This document shows positions 31,325 through 38,871 of a stretch of DNA of 41,700 nt, in pieces (positions within the stretch are counted from its first letter, which is position 1; every line of letters begins with the position of its first letter). A model generated the notes under the pieces. The model made no database searches, was not told the origin of the DNA, and worked only from the letters and a program-made list of their open reading frames with translations. Location of the stretch: positions 8,737 to 50,436 of the forward strand of contig JAMCYS010000044.1 in the NCBI GenBank assembly GCA_023473795.1, given 5' to 3'. Position numbers and translations under genes: made by a program. The stretch comes from Chloroflexota bacterium (GTDB taxonomy: Bacteria; Chloroflexota; UBA6077; FW602-bin22; JAMCYS01).

Positions 31325-32998
31325 GTGGGTGACAGCTCGCGACCACGCCAGGTTACGCGTCGACAGCTCTTGTCCCTAGCTAGTGCTTCCGTGGGCATCC
31401 TTGGACTCGCTGCCTGCTCGCCAGCCGCGCCGGCGGCCACCCCAGTGCCGACGAAGGCCGCGGAGGCGCCCAAACCGGCGGTCACCAGCGCCCCCGCCGC
31501 GACGGCCGCGCCAGTGGCTACCCAGGCCCCCGCGGCGGTGCCAGCCGCCACGCAGGCAGCCGCCAAGAAGGGCGGCACCTTCCGCTTCGCCCACACGGGC
31601 GACGCGCCTGACCTCGACCCGCACAAACTGACCTTCCAGAAGTTCTGCATTATCCCCCAGGTCTACGACACGCTGGTGCTGCTCGACGAGAACCGCAAAG
31701 CCCAGCCAATGCTTGCCGAGTCGTGGCAGTACGCGCCCGATGGCTCGTACGTCGACTTCAAGCTGCGCAAGGGAGTCAAGTTCCACAGCGGCAAAGAGAT
31801 GACGGCCGAAGATACCGTCTACAACATCGAGCGTATTCAGGATCCGACGACCGGCGGCGCTCAGCTGACGACTATCCTGAAGAACGTCAAGGCACAAGCG
31901 ACCGACCCCTACACCATGCGCATCACCCTGCCTGCGCCGACGCCCGCCCTGTTGGATGCCTTCCATCAGATGTATATCTTGGAGAAGGGCGCCAAGCTCG
32001 CCGACGTGGCCAACAAGGGCAATGGCACCGGCCCGTTCAAGTTGCTGGAGTGGCGGCCGAACGACATCGCCCGCTTCGCGCGCAACGAGGCCTACTGGAA
32101 GCCCGGCAAGCCCAGCGTCGATGCCCTGGAGATCAGGGTTATACCGGATGCCGGGGCCATGCTCGTGAACCTGGAGGCGGGCGCCCTCGATGGCGCCGAG
32201 GCCATTCCCAACCAGGATCACCAGCGCCTGCGGCAGAACAACCAGATCAAACTCATCATCAGCCAATATCCGGCGACGACCTACGACACGCTCATCAACG
32301 TCAACACGCCCCCGTTTACTGACAAGAGGGTGCGCCAGGCGTTCTCCTACGCCGCCAACCGTAAGCGCTTCGTCGACAACATCCTCTTCGGCGTGGGCCT
32401 GCCCAAGAGCATCCCCTGGCCGTCAATTTCGATGGCCTACGATGCCGATCAGGACAAGCGCTACACCACGTTCGACCTGAACAAGGCCAAATCGCTACTG
32501 GCTGAGGCGGGGCTGGCAAATGGCTTCGACTGCCAGATGATCACCACCACCGCGGGCTGGCCGGAACTGGCTAAGTTTGCCCAGATGTACCAGGCCGACC
32601 TGGCGCAGATCGGCGTCCGCGTCAAACTAGAGGACATGGACAGCACCCGCTGGAACGACACGCTGGTTAACGCCAAGTTCCCGCAGTTGATCACGCACGC
32701 TTTCGGCTACGCCCAGAAGGACCCCAGCCTGCTCTTCGCGGCCTATCCCTTCCAGCCAACCACCGGCGTCACGGGCTACCGCAGCGACAAGTACACTCAG
32801 CTCGTGGCCCAGGCGGGCACCGAAACCGATGCGGATAAGCGCAAGGCCCTCTACAAGCAGATAACCGAACTGATGCTGGACGAGCAGTGGGCCATGGTGC
32901 TCACGCCGGCTTTCCGCAGTTGGGCCTTCCGCTCTAACGTTACCGGCTTCAAGGCCACCCTGGACGACATGGAGATGTTCGAGGACATCGCTCTGTAG
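31325..32998 (+). CDS. ABC transporter substrate-binding lipoprotein, peptide/nickel family
   Basis: About 557 residues. GTG 31325 is chosen because GGTGGAGG is 8 bases upstream; an in-frame GTG at 31310 would add 5 residues. The twin-arginine signal (TRRQLLSLASASVGILGLAAC) has a lipobox Cys, and a linker of about 55 residues rich in Ala, Pro and Thr follows. The SBP_bac_5 domain starts at GGTFRFAHTGDAPDLDPHK and includes WQYAPDGSYVDFKLRKGVKFHSGKEMTAEDTVYN, the DppA/OppA family block. It binds peptides or similar ligands outside the membrane. No permease or ATPase genes are adjacent, so it is an orphan or uses a remote transporter. Confidence 0.9.
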   Translation: MGDSSRPRQVTRRQLLSLASASVGILGLAACSPAAPAATPVPTKAAEAPKPAVTSAPAATAAPVATQAPAAVPAATQAAAKKGGTFRFAHTGDAPDLDPHKLTFQKFCIIPQVYDTLVLLDENRKAQPMLAESWQYAPDGSYVDFKLRKGVKFHSGKEMTAEDTVYNIERIQDPTTGGAQLTTILKNVKAQATDPYTMRITLPAPTPALLDAFHQMYILEKGAKLADVANKGNGTGPFKLLEWRPNDIARFARNEAYWKPGKPSVDALEIRVIPDAGAMLVNLEAGALDGAEAIPNQDHQRLRQNNQIKLIISQYPATTYDTLINVNTPPFTDKRVRQAFSYAANRKRFVDNILFGVGLPKSIPWPSISMAYDADQDKRYTTFDLNKAKSLLAEAGLANGFDCQMITTTAGWPELAKFAQMYQADLAQIGVRVKLEDMDSTRWNDTLVNAKFPQLITHAFGYAQKDPSLLFAAYPFQPTTGVTGYRSDKYTQLVAQAGTETDADKRKALYKQITELMLDEQWAMVLTPAFRSWAFRSNVTGFKATLDDMEMFEDIAL

Positions 32999-33033
32999 GC
33001 GCGAGTCCCAGCAATCGGGGACGGAAAGAAGAA

Positions 33034-33060
33034 GGGGCGGGGCCACGCTGGCCCCGCCCC
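33034..33060. terminator. Convergent terminator hairpin
   Basis: Perfect 12-bp inverted repeat GGGGCGGGGCCA / TGGCCCCGCCCC with loop CGC. It lies between the solute-binding gene (+) and porB (-). There is no T tract; a GC-rich bidirectional stop is likely. Confidence 0.7.
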
Positions 33061-33079
33061 GCTCTCGCTGCGTTCGTGA

Positions 33080-34015
33080 CTACTGGCTGATGGAGATCAG
33101 TTTCTGCAGCCGCTCCCAGCGGTCGTCAACGTCCTTCTGCCAGGCCGCCAGGAGCTCCTCCTGGCCAGGCTTCATGATGTGGCTGAAGCGGCCCTGGATC
33201 TTCAGGTAGTCGGTTACCGGCCGCCTCTCCCGCGGCGTATGCGTCATCTTGTAATTGCCGTTCACCACTTCGAACAGCGGCCAGGTCGCGGTCTCGACCG
33301 CCACCTTGCCCAGCTCCAGCGTCTGCGAGGTGTCGAAGCGCCAGCCGCGCCAGCAGGGCGCCAGCACGTTGATGAACGAAGGACCGTCGGTCTCCAGCGC
33401 CTTCTGCACCTTGGTCATGAAATCGCGCCAGTAGCCCACCGCCGACTGCGCCACGTAGGGCATGCCGTGCGCGACCATTATCTGGGTCAGGTCCTTGCGC
33501 GTCTGCTGCTTGCCGGATTTAGCCTCGCCAGCGTGGGAGGTGGTCGTCCAGGCGCCCAGCGGCGTCGCGCCGGAGCGCTGGATGCCGGTGTTCATGTAGG
33601 CGTTGTTGTCGTAGCAGATGTAGAGCACCCGGTGGCCGCGCTCGGCCATACCGGAGAGCGCCTGGAAGCCGATGTCGTAGGTGCCGCCGTCGCCGCCGAT
33701 GGCGATGAAGCGGAAGTCGTCACCGATGGCCCCACGCCGCTTGAGCGCCTTGTAGGCCGACTCGACGCCGGAGGCGATAGCCGCCGCGTTCTCGAAGGCG
33801 TTGTGGTACCAAGACACCTTCCAGGACGAGTACGGGTAAACGACCGTCGAGATCTCCACACAGCAGGTGGCGTTGGCGATGGCCAGGTTGTAGTCCTTGG
33901 CCGCCAGCATGAGCTGGCGGAGCATGATGGCTGGGCCGCAGCCAGTGCAGAGGCGATGGCCCGACGCGATCCGCTCCTCGGACTTGGCCAGCTCCTTCAG
34001 GTTGATTGGCGCCAT
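33080..34015 (-). CDS. porB: 2-oxoacid:ferredoxin oxidoreductase, beta subunit (TPP-binding)
   Basis: 311 residues, ATG after AGGAGG. Fe-S cysteines are in HRLCTGCGPAIM (C23, C26) and NATCCVEIST, with another in VLAPCWRGW. The TPP-binding motif GGDGGTYDIGFQALSG is followed by ICYDNNAYMNTGIQRSGATP. Together with the alpha, gamma and delta genes it forms an anaerobic POR-type enzyme that converts a 2-oxoacid and CoA to acyl-CoA, CO2 and reduced ferredoxin. Pyruvate is the most likely substrate, but 2-oxoisovalerate cannot be excluded. It is the last gene of the operon. Confidence 0.93.
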   Translation of the reverse strand: MAPINLKELAKSEERIASGHRLCTGCGPAIMLRQLMLAAKDYNLAIANATCCVEISTVVYPYSSWKVSWYHNAFENAAAIASGVESAYKALKRRGAIGDDFRFIAIGGDGGTYDIGFQALSGMAERGHRVLYICYDNNAYMNTGIQRSGATPLGAWTTTSHAGEAKSGKQQTRKDLTQIMVAHGMPYVAQSAVGYWRDFMTKVQKALETDGPSFINVLAPCWRGWRFDTSQTLELGKVAVETATWPLFEVVNGNYKMTHTPRERRPVTDYLKIQGRFSHIMKPGQEELLAAWQKDVDDRWERLQKLISISQ

Positions 34016-34047
34016 TTATCTAGTTCCTCCTAAGTTCCTTCAGAGCC

Positions 34048-35250
34048 CTAGCCGTCACGCAGGCCAAGGTAGGTGAGAACCGGCCCGACCTCGCCGGTGC
34101 TGACGACGTTCTGTAGCCTCTCATAGACCGAGGCTACCTGCTCCATGGGCAGGTCGCGCCCGCCGAGGCCGAATACGTAGTTGACCAGCTTCGGCCGCGC
34201 TTCCTCGCCGTACATAGCCGAGGCGACCTCGCTGAAGATAGGCGCCGCGACCGCGCCCGGCGACGAGGCCCGGTCCATGACCGCCACCGCCCGCACTCCG
34301 CGCAACGCTTGCACGACCTCGTCCTTGGGGAACGGGCGGAAGCTGCGAATGCGCAACACGCCAGCCTTGACGCCCTGGTCGCGCAGCACGTCCACTACGG
34401 TGCGGGTGGTCCCGGCGGCGCTGCTCATCACCACGATGGCCACTTCGGCGTCGTCCATCAGGTAGGGCTCCACCAGGCCGTACTGGCGGCCGGTGAGCGC
34501 GCCATACTCGTCGGCGACTTCCTTGATGACCGACTTGGCGCCTTCGAGGGCGCGGATCATCGAGACTTTGTGCTCGAAGAAGACCGGCGGCAGTGCCAGC
34601 GCGCCGATGCTGATCGGGTTGTCCTTGTCCAGGAGGTTGATCACGGGCCGCATCGGGCCGATGAACTGCTTGACCTCCTCGTCAGGCAGCATCTCGACCC
34701 ACTCCATGTCGTGGCTGACCATGAAGCCGTCGAGGCAGACCATCACCGGCAGCATCACACGCTGGTCCTCGGCGACGCGCACCGCCTGGATCGTGGTGTC
34801 GTACACTTCCTGCGCGTCCCGACAGTACAGCTGAATCCAGGAGGCGTCGCGCGAGCCCATCGAGTCGCTGTGGTCGCCGTGGATGTTGATCGGAGCCGAG
34901 ATGGTGCGGTTGACCATCGGCATGATGATCGGCAGCCGGTTGCCGGAAGCGATGTACAGCATCTCGTGCATCAGGGCTAGACCCTGCGAGGCGGTGCAGG
35001 TCATAACGCGCGCGCCAGCGGCGGAGGCGCCGCAGCAGGCGGAGAGCGCGCTGTGCTCGCTCTCCACGGCCACCAGCTCGGTGTTGACCTTGCCATCGGC
35101 CACGTACTCGGCGAATCGTTCCACGATCTCCGTCTGCGGGGTGATCGGATAGGCGGCTACCACGTCGGGATCGATCTGGCGCATCGCGTCGGCGGCGGCG
35201 CCGTCACCGGTGACGCCGACGACCGTGCCCTTGACTTGCTCCTTAACCAT
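34048..35250 (-). CDS. porA: 2-oxoacid:ferredoxin oxidoreductase, alpha subunit
   Basis: 400 residues. Pyrimidine-binding domain with AAYPITPQTEIVERFAEYVADG near 33-54 and the ESEHSALSACCGASAAGARVMTCTASQGLALMHE block, then the NRTISAPINIHGDHSDSMGSRD loop typical of archaeal/anaerobe PorA. The C-terminal domain carries IRSFRPFPKDEVVQALRGVRAVAVMDR. It pairs with PorB to form the active site. It lies 32 bases upstream of porB and 40 bases after porD. GAGGAG precedes the ATG. Confidence 0.94.
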   Translation of the reverse strand: MVKEQVKGTVVGVTGDGAAADAMRQIDPDVVAAYPITPQTEIVERFAEYVADGKVNTELVAVESEHSALSACCGASAAGARVMTCTASQGLALMHEMLYIASGNRLPIIMPMVNRTISAPINIHGDHSDSMGSRDASWIQLYCRDAQEVYDTTIQAVRVAEDQRVMLPVMVCLDGFMVSHDMEWVEMLPDEEVKQFIGPMRPVINLLDKDNPISIGALALPPVFFEHKVSMIRALEGAKSVIKEVADEYGALTGRQYGLVEPYLMDDAEVAIVVMSSAAGTTRTVVDVLRDQGVKAGVLRIRSFRPFPKDEVVQALRGVRAVAVMDRASSPGAVAAPIFSEVASAMYGEEARPKLVNYVFGLGGRDLPMEQVASVYERLQNVVSTGEVGPVLTYLGLRDG

Positions 35251-35290
35251 CTATCGCTTACTCCTCTTCACTGCTCTACTTGGGCGATCA

Positions 35291-35611
35291 CTAGTACTCG
35301 CCGCCCTGCTCCATGGACATCGCCTTGGTCGGCTTGGTGGGGCAAACGTAGGCGCAGATGCCACAGCCCTTGCAGTGCATTTCGTCGATGCCCGTCACCT
35401 TGCCCTCGGCTACCGCGATGGAGCCATCCGGGCAGTTGATCCAGCAGAGAAGGCAGTTGGTGCAGATATCCGCCTTGAAGATCGGCCGCTGGGTGCGCCA
35501 GCTGCCGGTACGATACTGGGCCGAATTGCCGACGTTGGAGAGGATGCCGCCCAGGGGCACTTCGCTCACGCAAGGTAGTTCGCTAAGGTTCTCTATGCGA
35601 CGGATCTTCAT
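35291..35611 (-). CDS. porD: 2-oxoacid:ferredoxin oxidoreductase, delta subunit (2[4Fe-4S] ferredoxin)
   Basis: 106 residues from ATG 35611 (GAGGAGG upstream). Two CxxCxxCxxxCP clusters, CTNCLLCWINCP and CKGCGICAYVCP, each bind a [4Fe-4S] centre and pass electrons to free ferredoxin. The N-terminal 40 residues (SEVPLGGILSNVGNSAQYRTGSWR) are the usual PorD lead. The start overlaps the porC stop by 4 bases (ATGA). An upstream in-frame extension would run through porC in another frame and is rejected. Confidence 0.94.
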   Translation of the reverse strand: MKIRRIENLSELPCVSEVPLGGILSNVGNSAQYRTGSWRTQRPIFKADICTNCLLCWINCPDGSIAVAEGKVTGIDEMHCKGCGICAYVCPTKPTKAMSMEQGGEY

Positions 35612-36204
35612 TCCGAGACAACCTCCTCGTAGGCGCGCTCGAGGGCGCGAATGTTGCCCTCCACGATCGAAGCCTTGAACCTGTTGCCAAACGTCGCCCG
35701 CAGCTCCTCGCGGACGTTGTCGAACTGCAGCAGGCCGGTCGCGCGCACGAGCGCGCCCACCATAGCCGTATTGGTGATCGGCCGGCCCACGCACTCGCGG
35801 GCGATCGTGTCGGCGTCGACCGTGAAGACTTTGATAGCCTTGCCCTCGGCCTTGGCCTGCTGGCGGACCACCGCCGGGCTATCCGACGAGTTAACCACCA
35901 GCGTACCGCCGTCCTTGAGGCCGGCTACCACGTCCACTGCTTTCAGCAGCGTCGGATCGAGCACCACGACGGCGTCCGGCGTTTGCACCTGGCTATGTAG
36001 GTAGATCTTCTCCGGGCTAATGCGGGTAAAGGCCTGGATCGGCGCGCCCATGCGCTCGGTGCCGAACTCAGGGAACGCCTGGAAGTGCTTCTGCTCGCGC
36101 ACCCCGGCGGCGGAGAGGAACCGCGACGCGGTTACCGCGCCCTGCCCGCCGCGCGCGTGCCAGCGGACCTCGTACATTGCTTGCTTCGTCTTCAAAAGTA
36201 ACAC
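35608..36204 (-). CDS. porC: 2-oxoacid:ferredoxin oxidoreductase, gamma subunit
   Basis: About 198 residues. The family start MYEVRWHARGGQGAVTASRFLSAAG is residues 10-34. FPEFGTERMGAPIQAFTRIS and the PITNTAMVGALVRATG region follow. The gamma subunit completes the POR complex. It is the first gene of the porC-D-A-B operon. Start choice is open: GTG 36204 follows TTGGAGGAAG closely, TTG 36195 has a longer spacing, and the ATG at 36177 that matches most homologues has no ribosome-binding site. A TACAAT lies just before the Shine-Dalgarno sequence. Confidence 0.92.
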   Translation of the reverse strand: MLLLKTKQAMYEVRWHARGGQGAVTASRFLSAAGVREQKHFQAFPEFGTERMGAPIQAFTRISPEKIYLHSQVQTPDAVVVLDPTLLKAVDVVAGLKDGGTLVVNSSDSPAVVRQQAKAEGKAIKVFTVDADTIARECVGRPITNTAMVGALVRATGLLQFDNVREELRATFGNRFKASIVEGNIRALERAYEEVVSE

Positions 36205-36569
36205 CTTCCTCCAATTGTAGAGATCGGTCTTAGCCCCGCGGGCGACCGACGGGAACTGAAACGGCTTGCGTGGTCCAGGCCTTGTCTCGTAGGGGCGACC
36301 CTTGGGTCCACCTGTTCCAACTAGTTCACGCCGCCGGCACGGTGGTTAGGCCGGTCGGAGCGCCCGAATGACCGCTACGTCCAGAGAGACGCCACCGCGC
36401 CAGCAAGTAGTTGGACCAGATGCCGTTGGGTCGCCCGCCTTCGCTGCTGCGCGGACATGGCCCCCTTCGCTGCGCTACGGGGACATGGCCCGCGGGCGAG
36501 GCTTGCCTCGCCCCTACGGATGCCAACCAATTCTGACCATGTTCAACGGAATCTGCTGTCGGTGCCCCT
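36205..36569. repeat. Intergenic region with short repeats and a hairpin
   Basis: No gene is visible. It holds two direct copies of an element ending GGACATGGCCC (about 36456-36470 and 36480-36491) preceded by CTGCGC, a perfect 9-bp hairpin GGGCGAGGC-TT-GCCTCGCCC (36494-36513), and a separate GTAGGGGCGACCC-type fragment near 36290-36305. These look like dispersed intergenic repeats of the kind common in large GC-rich genomes. They lie between two minus-strand units, porC and the formyltransferase-like gene. No terminator with a T tract was found. Confidence 0.5.
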
Positions 36570-37484
36570 CTACTGGCCGAACCTGTCGCCGACCTTGAGG
36601 CCGACAGCCTGCACGAACTCGGGCGCCTTGACCTTGGGCGAGCCAGCAGGCTGGACTCGCTTGACGATCACCGCGCCACCAGACGCGGCCACGGAGAAGC
36701 TGCCCGGGCCTATCTCGACCACCGTGCCGGGCTCGCCCGTCTCGCCGGCACGCGCCTCGCTGTCGAACACCTTGACTCTCTTGCTCAGCAAAGTAGTGTA
36801 GGCGCCGGGCGAGGGGTTGTTACCCCGGATGACCCGGTAGACGTAGAGGTAGGGCTGTGACCAGTCGATGGCCATCGGCTGGTCGCGGAGGCCCTCATAG
36901 GTGGCCCGCGACTCGTCCTGAACGAGCTTGGGCGCCTTGCCTTCGCGCACCAGCCGCACAGATTCGGCCAGCGCCTCGACACCTAGGGGGAAAAGTTGGT
37001 TGAAGTAGAGCGAGCCGACCGTGTCGTCGGGTGCGACCGCCACTTCCTTTTGCATCAGGGTGGGACCCGTGTCGATGCCTTTGTCGGGCCAGAAGATGGT
37101 GAGTCCGGTCTTGGCGTCGCCCTGCAAGATCGCCCAGTTGATGGCGCTGCCGCCGCGGTGGCGAGGCAGCAGCGAGGGATGGTACTGAATGCTGCCCAGC
37201 GTGGGCGCGTCCAGTATCCGCTGCGGGATGATATCCGTGACGAAGGCCAGGACGTTCAGGTCGGGCCGCAGCTGCAGGAAGAGATCGTACACCTCGGGGC
37301 TACGCATCTTGCTGGGTTGGTAGACGGGGACGCCGAAGGACTCGGCCCGCTCGCGCAGCGGATTCCCCTTGGCTCCCGGGGGATCGGGGGGACAGAAGAC
37401 GGCGACGACTTCTTCTTGGTTCTCGACTAGTCTCTGCAGGACCGCCTCACCGAATGCCGCTTGGCCGATGAGCACGATTCGCAC
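36570..37484 (-). CDS. Formyltransferase family protein, 10-formyl-THF hydrolase-like
   Basis: 304 residues from GTG 37484 (AAGAGGTG 5 bases upstream). Rossmann-like formyl transferase N-domain: VRIVLIGQAAFGEAVLQRL at the start, the catalytic HPSLLPRHRGGSAINWAI with its His, and FWPDKGIDTGP with the essential Asp. A C-terminal domain (about 205-300) is like that of Fmt. The run IRGNNPSPGAYT and the INWAI form match the hydrolase domain of ALDH1L1-type 10-formyltetrahydrofolate dehydrogenases at least as well as Fmt. It may formylate Met-tRNA, hydrolyse 10-formyl-THF or act on another amine. No def or priA neighbour supports an Fmt role. Confidence 0.82.
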   Translation of the reverse strand: MRIVLIGQAAFGEAVLQRLVENQEEVVAVFCPPDPPGAKGNPLRERAESFGVPVYQPSKMRSPEVYDLFLQLRPDLNVLAFVTDIIPQRILDAPTLGSIQYHPSLLPRHRGGSAINWAILQGDAKTGLTIFWPDKGIDTGPTLMQKEVAVAPDDTVGSLYFNQLFPLGVEALAESVRLVREGKAPKLVQDESRATYEGLRDQPMAIDWSQPYLYVYRVIRGNNPSPGAYTTLLSKRVKVFDSEARAGETGEPGTVVEIGPGSFSVAASGGAVIVKRVQPAGSPKVKAPEFVQAVGLKVGDRFGQ

Positions 37485-37835
37485 GCTGACACCTCTTCGT
37501 CGTATTTCCGCACCGGCGCGGGCTCCAGCCGTGCCTCCTCGCGACGCCCGTTTCTGCGACCAACCACGCCCGGCAGTAGCGGACGCCCGCACTGCCCTGA
37601 CCATCGGTCCGCCGCCGACCTGCCGTCGGCTCTGGCGAGAGGACTTGCCCCGCCGAACGGCGGGAGAAGGCGCGCAGCGGGCGCCGTGCGTGCAGGGCCC
37701 TATCGTCGACGCACTGTCGCCATGCCTTGCCTGGAAGGGCAGAAAGCCGGCGGTTTGTCGGCCGCCGGAGGCAACATCACACGCCGAGCCAGCCATACCT
37801 CCTGCCGGCTCAGAGCACGGATATTATACTATAGT
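37485..37835. other. Long leader/intergenic region of the formyltransferase-like gene
   Basis: About 350 bases with no gene I can support. Read on the minus strand, a TATAAT (37828-37823) lies without a good -35. Next is a hairpin whose loop displays AGGAGGTATG (GAGCCGGC / GCTGGCTC arms), then CCGCCG/CGGCGG-type stems near 37650-37660. An in-frame ATG at 37796 leads to the formyltransferase without a stop, but the translation is Arg/Gly/Ala-rich and looks non-coding. It could be a structured 5' leader; no known riboswitch consensus was recognised. Confidence 0.4.
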
Positions 37836-37856
37836 GTGTCAAGGTAGAATTGACAC
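37836..37856. promoter_or_regulatory. Candidate palindromic operator over the glc promoter
   Basis: GTGTCAA, 7 bases, TTGACAC: a perfect 7-bp dyad. The right arm contains the whole -35 box (TTGACA, 37850-37855) of the promoter driving the isomerase-glcD-glcE genes, so a bound dimeric repressor would block RNA polymerase. No regulator gene is adjacent. Confidence 0.55.
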
Positions 37857-37878
37857 GAGGGGGTCACCTTGTTAGACT
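37850..37878 (+). promoter_or_regulatory. Promoter of the isomerase-glcD-glcE operon
   Basis: Perfect TTGACA (37850-37855), a 17-base spacer, and TAGACT (37873-37878), the same -10 hexamer as the SRP RNA promoter. The start site is near 37885, leaving a leader of about 77 bases. Confidence 0.75.
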
Positions 37879-37961
37879 GCCGACGGTTTGGACGAGCAGC
37901 GAACGCGACGTCGCGCCCTTTCGTTGCCGCGACGTCGGCGAATTGAGAGGAGGGCTGCTGA

Positions 37962-38858
37962 ATGAACGGTTCCCTGCACAGCTACATGAAGGTTGGCGTC
38001 GTCAGCTTCATGGCCTACCCCGCCCCGATTCCCGCGTTGAGTTCCCTTACCAGCCTGGCCCAAGACTCGTACTTCACCGCGATGGAGATCACCCACATCC
38101 CCAAGCCGGAGGAGCGCGCTCAGGTGGCGTCCGTGCTCGCCGCTTCCGGGCTTACCCTGGGCTACGGTGCCCAGCCCGTACTCCTGGGCGGCAAGCTGGA
38201 CCTGAACAGTCTGGACGAGGCCTCCCGCCGCGCCGCCGTGGACCGCATGCGCGGCTGCCTGGACGAGGCGCAGGCCCTGGGTTGCACGCGCCTCGGCCTG
38301 CTGAGCGGCCCTGACCCTGGAGCGGAGCGCCGCGAGGCGGCCCTGGCCGCGCTGGTCGAGTCCTTGGGCGAATTGTGTGACTACGCCGGGCAGAAAGGCC
38401 TGGACATAGCCCTGGAGGTGTTTGACCGCACGATCGACAAGAAGGCTCTCGTCGGCGCCACGGCTGATGGAGCGTCTGTGGCCAAGCAGCTACGCCAGCG
38501 CTATCCGAACTTCGGTCTGATGATGGACCTCAGCCACCTGCCGTTGCAGTTCGAGAGCGCCGAGGAGGCTCTGCGCACGGCGAGCGAGTACCTCATCCAC
38601 GCGCACATCGGCAACTGCATCCTGCAGCAGGGCCACCCCGCCTACGGCGACAGCCACCCTCGCTTCGGCCATCCCGCCGGCCTGAACGACGTGGCCGAGG
38701 TGCGCGAGTACTTGCGTGTCCTGCTGGACATCGGTTACATCGGGCAGGGCAGTGAGAACATCGTGGCCTTCGAGGTGAAGCCGTTGCCGGGCGAGACGCC
38801 GGAGATTGTGCTGGCCAATGCCAAGCGCACTCTACAGCGTGCCTGGGCAGGTTTATAG
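37962..38858 (+). CDS. Sugar phosphate isomerase/epimerase family (AP-endonuclease-2 TIM barrel)
   Basis: 298 residues, ATG after GAGGAGGG. TIM-barrel pattern of the xylose isomerase-like family: MKVGVVSFMAYP at strand 1, AMEITHIPKPEER, LGCTRLGLLSGPD, LDIALEVFDRTIDKKALVG (metal-binding Glu), FGLMMDLSHLPLQ (Asp, His), LIHAHIGNCIL (His) and NIVAFEVKPLPGET (Glu). The four acidic/His metal ligands typical of the fold are present. The substrate is unknown; being first in an operon with glycolate-oxidase-type genes suggests a hydroxyacid or sugar-acid pathway. It is 13 bases before glcD. Confidence 0.82.
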   Translation: MNGSLHSYMKVGVVSFMAYPAPIPALSSLTSLAQDSYFTAMEITHIPKPEERAQVASVLAASGLTLGYGAQPVLLGGKLDLNSLDEASRRAAVDRMRGCLDEAQALGCTRLGLLSGPDPGAERREAALAALVESLGELCDYAGQKGLDIALEVFDRTIDKKALVGATADGASVAKQLRQRYPNFGLMMDLSHLPLQFESAEEALRTASEYLIHAHIGNCILQQGHPAYGDSHPRFGHPAGLNDVAEVREYLRVLLDIGYIGQGSENIVAFEVKPLPGETPEIVLANAKRTLQRAWAGL

Positions 38859-38871
38859 GGTGGGATAGCCA

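Noticed and set aside
37485-37796. 104-codon in-frame extension of the formyltransferase-like gene
   Set aside because: The AGGAGGT directly abuts the ATG, leaving no spacing, and the translation is Arg/Gly/Ala-rich without similarity. An internal GTG has a proper ribosome-binding site and starts exactly at the family N-terminus.
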